Shown here: positions 1 through 5,953 of the stretch, piece after piece
Layout of the letters: every line of letters starts with the position of its first letter
Numbering within the stretch: the first letter of the stretch is position 1
Assembly (NCBI GenBank): GCA_948560485.1
Contig: CAOXUF010000144.1
Coordinates: 1-5,953 of the forward strand
DNA from: an uncultured Eubacterium sp.
GTDB taxonomy: Bacteria; Bacillota_A; Clostridia; Lachnospirales; Lachnospiraceae
Length of the DNA stretch: 5,953 bases
Direction: 5' to 3'
Notes under the pieces: model-generated
Database searches by the model: none
What the model was told of the DNA's origin: nothing
Seen by the model: only the letters and a program-made list of their open reading frames with translations
Program-made: the position numbers and the translations under genes

Positions 1-115
1 GTGAAGATGAAGTCGGTACTTTAATTTTCAAACTCTTTTTATATTTACAAATGTTTATGAAATTCAGTTTCCAAGTGTATCCTTTTATACTCGAACCACC
101 TCGACAAACCGAAAT
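1..115. other. AT-rich DNA downstream of glgP; no gene recognised
   Basis: This stretch follows the glgP stop codon and runs to the window edge. It has no ribosome binding site with a start codon and no tRNA or other RNA gene that I can recognise. On the minus strand a bulged inverted repeat can be drawn: CGGTTT near 112 pairs with AAACTG near 65, and an inner UCGAGU/ACUUGG arm lies between them. No U-run follows it, so I do not call it a terminator. A plus-strand frame (3-131) and the continuation of the glgP frame past its stop (115-2) both happen to lack stop codons. Both are short, lack a start signal and show no protein motif, so they are not called as genes. Confidence 0.6.
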
Positions 116-2590
116 TTACAGCTCTACTTGAACCTTTTCCAAATGCCAAATATCCTCAACATACTCCTCGATTGTTCTATCAGAAGTAAACTTACCAACA
201 TTTGCTACATTCAGAATGGCTGATTTTGCCCAGCCTGCTTCATCCTTATATGCTTCCTCTACACGTCTCTGAGCTTCTGCATAAGACCGGAAGTCTTTTA
301 AGATAAAGTATCTGTCTGCACAGCCGGTCTCTTCCTTCGTAAGAAGAGAATTATAAATCGGTCTGAACAACTCTGGATTTTCCGGTGAATAGAAGCCATT
401 AATTAACTGCATCAGAACCTTTCTGATATCCATGTCAGAATTAAAAATTTCCATCGGATCATATCCACCATTCTGCTCATAGTTAATTACCTCGTCAGAA
501 GAAAGTCCAAAGATAAATGCATTTTCTTCTCCTACCTCTTCCACAATTTCCACATTCGCACCATCCATTGTACCAAGTGTTAAAGCACCATTTAACATGA
601 ACTTCATATTACCTGTACCAGATGCTTCTTTTGATGCTGTAGAAATCTGTTCTGAAACATCAGATGCTGCAAAAATGATTTCTGCGTTCGATACACGATA
701 GTTTTCAATAAATACGACCTTTAACTTTCCGTTAATAGATGCATCATTATTTACCACATCAGCTACAGCGTTAATTAACTTGATTGTAAGTTTTGCAATC
801 TTATAACCTGCTGCTGCCTTCGCACCAAAGATAAATGTTCTTGGTGTAAATTCCATATCAGGATGTTCTTTTATCTGATTATATAAATACATCACATGTA
901 AGATATTTAGTAACTGACGCTTATATTCATGAAGTCTCTTAACCTGTACATCAAAAATAGAACGTGGGTCAACATCAATATCATTGTGCTCTTTGATATA
1001 CTTCGCAAGACGTACCTTGTTCTGATACTTAATATTCATAAATTCAGCCTGAGCCTTCTTGTCATCTGCATATACTTCAATCCCTTTAATCTTTGAAAGG
1101 TCAGTAATCCATTCATCTCCAACCTTGTTTGTAACCCAGTCAGCAAGAAGTGGATTTCCGTGAAGTAAAAATCTACGCTGTGTAATACCGTTCGTTTTAT
1201 TGTTGAACTTCTCCGGCATCATCTCATAGAAATCTCTCAATTCCTGTTTTTTAAGAATCTCTGTATGAAGCCTTGCAACACCGTTGACAGAATAACCTGC
1301 ACAAATCGCAAGATGTGCCATTTTTACCTGACCATCATAAATAATTGCCATCCTGGCTACCTTATCATGATTGCCCGGATATTTCTGCTCAATCTCGATA
1401 CAGAATCTTCTGTTAATCTCTTCAATAATCTGATAACATCTTGGAAGCAGTCTTGAGAATAACTCAATTGGCCATTTCTCCAAAGCCTCTGCCATAATGG
1501 TATGGTTTGTGTATGCAACACATTTTGTTGTAACTTCCCATGCTTCATCCCACTCTAAGAGATATACGTCCATCAATAATCTCATAAGTTCTGCTACAGT
1601 AAGTGTAGGATGCGTATCATTCATCTGGAATACTACTTTTTCGTGTAATTTCTTAATATCATCATGATTCTTTAAATATTTCTTTATTGCTGTCTGAAGT
1701 GAAGCAGAAACAAAGAAATACTGCTGCTTTAATCTAAGTTCCTTACCTGCATAATGATTATCATTTGGATAAAGGACTTCCGTAATCGTCTTTGCAAGAT
1801 TTTCCTGTTCTACAGCAGCCATATAAGAACCCTTGTCAAACTCATCAAGGTTGAAATGTACTACCGGCTCTGCATCCCAGATTCTAAGTGTATTTACCAC
1901 ATTGTTACCATAACCAACAATCGGCATATCGTATGGAATTGCCATAACAGCCTGATAGCCTTCCTGCTCAAAATAATTACGTCCATCTCTGTGGTCAATT
2001 CTTACTGTTCCACCAAATCTGACTTCACAGGCATATTCTTCACGCTTAATTTCTAACGGATTAATATGTCTTAACCAGTCTTCCGGAATCTCTTTCTGGA
2101 AGCCATTTTCAATCTTCTGCTGGAACATACCATATTTATATCTGATACCACATCCATATGCCGGATAGTTTAATGTAGCAAGACTGTCAAGGAAACAAGC
2201 TGCTAAACGGCCAAGACCTCCATTGCCAAGAGCAGCATCCGGCTCCTGATCCTCTATTACATTCAAATCAAGACCTAACTCTTCAATCGCTTCTTTAATT
2301 TCATCCCTGCTGGATAAATTAATAATCATATTTCCTAATGCCCTACCCATCAAAAATTCCATAGACAGATAATAAACTGTTCTACTATCAGCCTTGTCGT
2401 ATGCTTTCTGAGTGGCAATCCACTGATCAATTACAATATCCTTTACCGCATAAGCCACACATACAAACTTGTGTCGGTCGCTGACTTCATCAAGAGTTTT
2501 ACGATAAAGCATTTTTGCCTGATCGTTCACACGTTTTTTGAATTCTGTCTTAAACGCTTCTTTTTGATTAATTGTCATTTTTTTATTCAT
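116..2590 (-). CDS. glgP: Glycogen/maltodextrin phosphorylase (GT35 family)
   Basis: This is a cytoplasmic, PLP-dependent alpha-glucan phosphorylase (EC 2.4.1.1). It removes terminal alpha-1,4-linked glucose from glycogen or maltodextrins using phosphate, giving glucose-1-phosphate. The protein is 824 aa, close to the usual 800-830 for the family. The family motifs occur in order: YYLSMEFLMGR (73-83), LGNGGLGRLAACFLDS (121-136), QMNDTHPT (322-329), NKTNGITQRR (464-473), QVKRLHEYKRQ (549-559), and the PLP site EASGTGNMKF (655-664), whose Lys663 (codon 604-602) should carry the cofactor. These are followed by NGALTLGTMDGANVE (667-681). No fused domain, signal peptide or break is visible. The first Met is chosen because AGGAG lies 7 nt upstream; Met5 would be too far from it. 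The gene lies 82 nt downstream of ileS on the same strand. Sequence alone does not separate glycogen from maltodextrin preference, so glgP could equally be named malP-like. Confidence 0.97.
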   Translation of the reverse strand: MNKKMTINQKEAFKTEFKKRVNDQAKMLYRKTLDEVSDRHKFVCVAYAVKDIVIDQWIATQKAYDKADSRTVYYLSMEFLMGRALGNMIINLSSRDEIKEAIEELGLDLNVIEDQEPDAALGNGGLGRLAACFLDSLATLNYPAYGCGIRYKYGMFQQKIENGFQKEIPEDWLRHINPLEIKREEYACEVRFGGTVRIDHRDGRNYFEQEGYQAVMAIPYDMPIVGYGNNVVNTLRIWDAEPVVHFNLDEFDKGSYMAAVEQENLAKTITEVLYPNDNHYAGKELRLKQQYFFVSASLQTAIKKYLKNHDDIKKLHEKVVFQMNDTHPTLTVAELMRLLMDVYLLEWDEAWEVTTKCVAYTNHTIMAEALEKWPIELFSRLLPRCYQIIEEINRRFCIEIEQKYPGNHDKVARMAIIYDGQVKMAHLAICAGYSVNGVARLHTEILKKQELRDFYEMMPEKFNNKTNGITQRRFLLHGNPLLADWVTNKVGDEWITDLSKIKGIEVYADDKKAQAEFMNIKYQNKVRLAKYIKEHNDIDVDPRSIFDVQVKRLHEYKRQLLNILHVMYLYNQIKEHPDMEFTPRTFIFGAKAAAGYKIAKLTIKLINAVADVVNNDASINGKLKVVFIENYRVSNAEIIFAASDVSEQISTASKEASGTGNMKFMLNGALTLGTMDGANVEIVEEVGEENAFIFGLSSDEVINYEQNGGYDPMEIFNSDMDIRKVLMQLINGFYSPENPELFRPIYNSLLTKEETGCADRYFILKDFRSYAEAQRRVEEAYKDEAGWAKSAILNVANVGKFTSDRTIEEYVEDIWHLEKVQVEL

Positions 2591-2597
2591 TGTCCCT

Positions 2598-2602
2598 CTC
2601 CT
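2598..2602 (-). promoter_or_regulatory. Ribosome binding site of glgP
   Basis: On the minus strand AGGAG (2602-2598) sits 7 nt before the ATG at 2590-2588, within a purine-rich run AGGAGAGGGACA. It fixes the start at Met1 rather than Met5. Confidence 0.85.
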
Positions 2603-2612
2603 ATTTCTATAG

Positions 2613-2642
2613 ATAAAGGAACGATATAAACCGTTCCTTTAT
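2613..2642 (-). terminator. Intergenic hairpin, probable (possibly partial) terminator after ileS
   Basis: A perfect 11-bp inverted repeat, ATAAAGGAACG and CGTTCCTTTAT, encloses an 8-nt loop. It starts 30 nt after the ileS stop codon. Read as RNA on the minus strand, a GGAACG/CGUUCC core is followed by UUUAUCUAU. That is U-rich but interrupted, so termination may be incomplete. It ends 10 nt upstream of the glgP ribosome binding site and could therefore act as an ileS terminator, an attenuator for glgP or an mRNA-stability element. The inverted repeat is seen directly; its role is inferred. Confidence 0.6.
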
Positions 2643-2672
2643 ATAATATTTCCTGTTCATATAACTAGCTGA

Positions 2673-5600
2673 TTATGAGATTTTTGCAACACTAAATGTA
2701 ACTTTCTCACCATTAATGTTCCATTCTTTCTCATGCCCGTTTATTTTATCAAATTCGATTTTATCTGCCAACACCTCAGACTTAATTTCGTTAAGATTGC
2801 CCTCAATTACACTCTGAACCTTATTGTTGTTAGCTACATTTACTATAATTTTATCCATAACTTCAAACCCCGCTTCTTTTCTCATGGTCTGAATTTTACT
2901 GATTACCTCACGAACAAATCCTTCCTCGATTAATTCATCACTTAAATTCGTATCAAGTACCACAGTAAGTTCGCCTTCGCCCTCTGATACATAACCTTCA
3001 ACCTGTGCCATATCAATCAACAGATCTTCCATTTCAAGAACCACTTTCTCTCCGTCGAAATCAAACGTTAAAGGTTCTCCGGCATTTAAAGTATCCATTG
3101 CCGCATTTCCATCCAATGCTGCCAATGCTTCTTTAATCTTTCCTAAGAACCTACCATATTTTGGTCCAACTGTTCTAAGCTGCGGTTTAAATGAATATGA
3201 AGTAAATGCTCTTACATCATCCGTAAACTCTACTTCTTTTATATTCAGCTCATCTGCTATAATTTCCTCATAAAACTCAGAAAGTTCAAAATCAGCCTTC
3301 ACAAACATCTTTCCAATTGGCTGTCTGTTCTTAATATTTGACTTATTTCTACAAGCACGGCCAAGAACAACTACCTTCAGAACTCTTTCCATATTATCTT
3401 CCAATTCTTTATCAATATGCATCTCATTTACTTTAGGGAAGTCACAAAGATGAATTGATTCTATCGCATCATTATCTACGCTGCGAACAAGGTTCTGATA
3501 GATATCTTCTGTCATAAACGGAATCATCGGAGCTGCTGCCTTTGCTACCGTCACAAGTGCTGTATAAAGCGTCATGTACGCATTAATCTTATCCTGTGGC
3601 ATATCCTTTGCCCAGAAACGTTCACGGGAGCGTCTTACATACCAGTTAGACATTTCATCTACAAACTCATCCAATGCTCTTGCAGCCTCCGGAATGCGGT
3701 AATTTCCAAGATTCTCGTCTACTGTCTTCACCATAGAATTCATCTTTGATAATAACCATTTATCCATTACTGATAATTTATCATATTCAAGTTCATACTT
3801 TGTCGGGTCAAATTGATCAATTTCTGCATAGAGAACATAAAAGGCATAAGTATTCCAAAGAGTCCCCATAAACTTACGCTGTCCTTCTTCCACAGCTTTT
3901 CCATGGAATCTGTTTGGAAGCCATGGTGCTGAGTTAATATAGAAATACCATCTGATGGCATCTGCACCATACTTTTCTAAAGCATCAAACGGATCCACTG
4001 CATTGCCCTTTGACTTACTCATCTTCTGTCCATTTTCATCCTGAACGTGTCCTAAAACGATAACGTTCTTGTATGGAGCCTTATTAAATAACAATGTAGA
4101 CTCTGCAAGCAATGTATAGAACCATCCTCTCGTCTGGTCAACTGCCTCTGAGATAAAGTCAGCAGGAAACTGCTGTTCAAATAAGTCCTTATTTTCAAAC
4201 GGATAATGATGCTGTGCAAATGGCATTGCTCCACTGTCAAACCAGCAGTCAATCACTTCCGGAACTCTCTTCATTGTGCCGCCACATTCCGGACAAGGCA
4301 TTGTAATCTCGTCAATATAAGGTCTGTGAAATTCAACTGCCTTTGCCTTTTCATCACCGGACTTTTCAAAAAGTTCCTGACGACTGCCAATCGACTGCAT
4401 ACATCCACAGTCACACTGCCAGATATTCAAAGGTGTACCCCAGTAACGATTACGGCTGACACCCCAATCCTGAACATTTTCCAGCCAGTTGCCAAAACGT
4501 CCCTTACCGATACTTTCCGGTACCCAGTTAATTGTATTATTATTTCGAATCAAATCATCTTTTACAGCAGTCATTTTGATAAACCATGACTCACGTGCAT
4601 AGTAAATTAATGGAGTATCACATCTCCAGCAATGTGGATAACTATGTTCAAACTTTGGTGCATCAAACAGTAATCCTCTGGCATCTAAGTCCTTCAACAC
4701 TTCCGGGTCTGCTTTCTTTACAAATAACCCTGCAAATGGAGTCTCTTCTGACATTTCGCCCTTCTCTGTAACTAACTGTACAAATGGAAGGTCATAGTTT
4801 CTGCCTACATTGGCATCATCCTCACCAAATGCTGGTGCGATATGAACAACACCTGTACCATCTGTCAATGTTACGTAAGAATCACAGGTAACAAAGAATC
4901 CCTTCTTATGCTGCTTTTCTGCTTTTTCATGAGCACATTCATACAATGGCTCATATTCTTTATATTCAAGGTCTTTTCCCTTATATGTTTCCAAAACCTC
5001 ATATGCCTTAACACCTTCTTCTTCATTTCCGAGACTGCCAAGTACTGTATCAAGAAGTGCTGATGCCATATAATATACATTTCCATCAGCTGCTTTTACC
5101 TTTGCATAATCTTCTACCGGATTCACACAAAGACCTACGTTAGATGGCAATGTCCAAGGTGTTGTTGTCCATGCTAAGATGTAAGCTTCTTCTCCTACTG
5201 CCTTAAAGCGTACAATCGCAGAACGTTCCTTTACATCCTTATATCCCTGTGCAACTTCCTGTGAAGAAAGTGGAGTACCACAACGTGGACAGTAAGGTAC
5301 AATCTTAAATCCTTTATACAGTAAATCTTTATCCCAGATAGTTTTTAACGCCCACCACTCAGACTCGATATAGTTATCATCATAAGTTACGTAAGGATTG
5401 TCCATATCTGCCCAAAAACCAACAGTCCCTGAGAAATCTTCCCACATTCCTTTGTATTTCCAAACACTCTCTTTACATTTATCAATAAACGGTTCAAGAC
5501 CATACTCTTCAATCTGATCTTTACCATCTAATCCCAATAATTTTTCTACTTCTAACTCTACCGGAAGACCATGGGTATCCCATCCTGCCTTTCTAGGAAC

Positions 5601-5834
5601 CATGCATCCCTTCATCGTCTGGTAACGTGGAATCATATCCTTGATTACACGGGTAAGCACATGTCCGATATGTGGTTTTCCGTTAGCAGTAGGAGGTCCA
5701 TCATAAAATGTATATGTCTCTCCCTCTTTTCGGCTGTCCATATTCTTTTCAAAAATATCATTTTCTTTCCAGAATTTCTCTGTAGCTTTTTCACGCTCTA
5801 CAAAGTTTAAGTTTGTTGATACCTTCTTGTACAT
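2673..5834 (-). CDS. ileS: Isoleucyl-tRNA synthetase, long eukaryote-like type (IleRS2)
   Basis: This class I aminoacyl-tRNA synthetase (EC 6.1.1.5) charges tRNA-Ile with isoleucine in the cytoplasm and hydrolyses mischarged valine. The Rossmann catalytic core carries HIGH (55-58, codons 5672-5661), GWDTHGLPVE (84-93), DWGVSRNRYWGTPL (456-469) and KMSKS (604-608, codons 4025-4011). The inserted CP1 editing domain (about 185-410) has the Thr-rich WTTTPWTLPSN (222-232) and GTGVVHIAPAFGEDD (326-340) with its Asp pair. Possible zinc-binding Cys pairs are CPRC (182-185), CWRC (402-405), CDC (474-476) and CPEC (514-517). The anticodon-binding helical domain begins near 690 (DKWLLSKMNS, WYVRRSRERFW). 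At 1053 aa it is longer than the roughly 920-940 aa of E. coli or B. subtilis IleRS. It lacks their C-terminal CxxC zinc finger: only Cys797 and Cys828 occur after residue 530. Both traits point to type 2. AAAGGAG 6 nt upstream of the ATG supports the start. A T-box leader precedes the gene. Confidence 0.98.
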   Translation of the reverse strand: MYKKVSTNLNFVEREKATEKFWKENDIFEKNMDSRKEGETYTFYDGPPTANGKPHIGHVLTRVIKDMIPRYQTMKGCMVPRKAGWDTHGLPVELEVEKLLGLDGKDQIEEYGLEPFIDKCKESVWKYKGMWEDFSGTVGFWADMDNPYVTYDDNYIESEWWALKTIWDKDLLYKGFKIVPYCPRCGTPLSSQEVAQGYKDVKERSAIVRFKAVGEEAYILAWTTTPWTLPSNVGLCVNPVEDYAKVKAADGNVYYMASALLDTVLGSLGNEEEGVKAYEVLETYKGKDLEYKEYEPLYECAHEKAEKQHKKGFFVTCDSYVTLTDGTGVVHIAPAFGEDDANVGRNYDLPFVQLVTEKGEMSEETPFAGLFVKKADPEVLKDLDARGLLFDAPKFEHSYPHCWRCDTPLIYYARESWFIKMTAVKDDLIRNNNTINWVPESIGKGRFGNWLENVQDWGVSRNRYWGTPLNIWQCDCGCMQSIGSRQELFEKSGDEKAKAVEFHRPYIDEITMPCPECGGTMKRVPEVIDCWFDSGAMPFAQHHYPFENKDLFEQQFPADFISEAVDQTRGWFYTLLAESTLLFNKAPYKNVIVLGHVQDENGQKMSKSKGNAVDPFDALEKYGADAIRWYFYINSAPWLPNRFHGKAVEEGQRKFMGTLWNTYAFYVLYAEIDQFDPTKYELEYDKLSVMDKWLLSKMNSMVKTVDENLGNYRIPEAARALDEFVDEMSNWYVRRSRERFWAKDMPQDKINAYMTLYTALVTVAKAAAPMIPFMTEDIYQNLVRSVDNDAIESIHLCDFPKVNEMHIDKELEDNMERVLKVVVLGRACRNKSNIKNRQPIGKMFVKADFELSEFYEEIIADELNIKEVEFTDDVRAFTSYSFKPQLRTVGPKYGRFLGKIKEALAALDGNAAMDTLNAGEPLTFDFDGEKVVLEMEDLLIDMAQVEGYVSEGEGELTVVLDTNLSDELIEEGFVREVISKIQTMRKEAGFEVMDKIIVNVANNNKVQSVIEGNLNEIKSEVLADKIEFDKINGHEKEWNINGEKVTFSVAKIS

Positions 5835-5840
5835 AGTGTA

Positions 5841-5847
5841 CTCCTTT
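5841..5847 (-). promoter_or_regulatory. Ribosome binding site of ileS
   Basis: AAAGGAG (5847-5841 on the minus strand) lies 6 nt upstream of the ATG at 5834-5832. It is a strong Firmicutes-type site and supports the chosen start. It is outside the terminator hairpin, so it stays accessible once transcription passes that point. Confidence 0.88.
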
Positions 5848-5859
5848 CTTTAAATGATT

Positions 5860-5891
5860 AAAGGCTTCCGTCCTGTTAAGGACGAAAGCCT
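5860..5891 (-). terminator. T-box-controlled transcription terminator hairpin
   Basis: AGGCUUUCGUCC (5891-5880) and GGACGGAAGCCU (5873-5862) form a 12-bp stem with one G-U pair and a 6-nt loop UUAACA. The following RNA reads UUUAAUCAUUUA from the last stem base, a broken U-tract. The 5' arm contains the CGUCC used by the antiterminator, so the two structures exclude each other. The stem ends 15 nt before the ileS ribosome binding site and does not cover it, which favours transcriptional over translational control. Confidence 0.85.
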
Positions 5892-5922
5892 GAAAAATAC
5901 TTACGTTATACCACCTTTAACA
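5874..5922 (-). promoter_or_regulatory. T-box sequence and antiterminator
   Basis: Read on the minus strand, AAAGGTGGTATAACG (5918-5904) is the T-box. AAGG (5917-5914) pairs with CCUU (5881-5878), and ACG (5906-5904) pairs with CGU (5884-5882). Between them is the 7-nt bulge UGGUAUA (5913-5907). The helix can be extended by UGUU (5922-5919) with AACA (5877-5874), leaving one unpaired A. UGGU is complementary to ACCA, the 3' end of a tRNA with A73. The family consensus is close to AGGGUGGNACCGCG, so this copy departs from it at several positions while keeping the paired architecture. Confidence 0.85.
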
Positions 5923-5953
5923 GCATACTCGGGAAATCCCTTTATATGTGTTC

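Larger units (their letters stand above)
5835..5953 (-). promoter_or_regulatory. 3' part of a T-box riboswitch leader for ileS (cut by window edge)
   Basis: The untranslated leader just upstream of ileS contains a T-box, an antiterminator that it can form, and a competing terminator hairpin. In this family, uncharged tRNA binds the leader through the specifier codon in Stem I and through its 3' NCCA end at the T-box bulge. Binding stabilises the antiterminator so that transcription continues into the synthetase gene. Only the expression-platform half is present. Stem I, the specifier loop and the promoter would lie beyond 5953. A small GGG-AUUU-CCC repeat (5940-5931) just upstream of the T-box may belong to a Stem III-type element, but it is too short to be sure. 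The tRNA-Ile specificity is inferred from the downstream gene. Confidence 0.88.

Noticed and set aside
85..100. GGTTCGAGT on the minus strand, resembling a tRNA T-loop
   Set aside because: The flanking bases do not form a T-stem, and no acceptor, anticodon arm or CCA end can be assembled around it.
2..115. The glgP reading frame stays open past its TAA to the window edge (38 codons)
   Set aside because: The protein already has normal family length and a complete C-terminus. The continuation has no recognisable motif, and a stretch this short can lack stops by chance.
3..131. Plus-strand stop-free frame entering from the window edge and ending at a TGA at 129-131
   Set aside because: It is only 42 codons with no visible start signal. 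Its hydrophobic, Phe/Leu-rich translation is what T-rich DNA gives by chance, and its end overlaps glgP antisense. It could be the tail of a convergent gene only if the sequence before position 1 supports that.
2641..2675. TATTAT or TATAAA boxes as a -10 element for a glgP promoter
   Set aside because: The region is simply AT-rich. No acceptable -35 hexamer sits 16-18 nt upstream of either box.
4206..4589. Plus-strand open frame of 127 codons and other shorter frames inside ileS and glgP
   Set aside because: They lie antisense or out of frame within strongly supported coding sequence, have no ribosome binding site that I can see and encode no recognisable domain.

Overview
This AT-rich window holds two complete, ordinary housekeeping genes, both on the minus strand. 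In the direction of transcription (high to low coordinates) the order is: the 3' end of a T-box leader (about 5953-5835), ileS for isoleucyl-tRNA synthetase (5834-2673), an 82-nt gap with a perfect 11-bp hairpin, glgP for a glycogen/maltodextrin phosphorylase (2590-116), and about 115 nt of AT-rich DNA running off the window edge. I see no plus-strand gene, tRNA, rRNA, CRISPR array, insertion sequence or phage element.

The organism is probably a low-GC Firmicute of class Clostridia, with a Lachnospiraceae-like gut anaerobe as my best guess. The reasons are AT-rich codon use, strong AGGAG-type ribosome binding sites, T-box control of an aminoacyl-tRNA synthetase, and a long 'eukaryote-like' IleRS (type 2) as the T-box-controlled copy. 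The family-level placement is inference.

The most informative part is the ileS leader. It has a T-box (5918-5904) whose UGGU bulge can pair with a tRNA ACCA 3' end. It can form an antiterminator with the CGUCCUU strand (5884-5878), which is also part of the 5' arm of a 12-bp terminator hairpin (5891-5862). The two folds are mutually exclusive, as expected for induction by uncharged tRNA-Ile. Stem I and its specifier codon lie beyond 5953, so the tRNA specificity cannot be read directly.

The two proteins have unrelated roles: isoleucine charging in translation, and phosphorolysis of storage alpha-glucan to glucose-1-phosphate. The hairpin between them could end the ileS transcript or let part of it continue into glgP. 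I found no convincing separate glgP promoter in the gap. I did not find a new biological system here; the points worth a second look are details of the T-box, the IleRS subtype and the intergenic hairpin.
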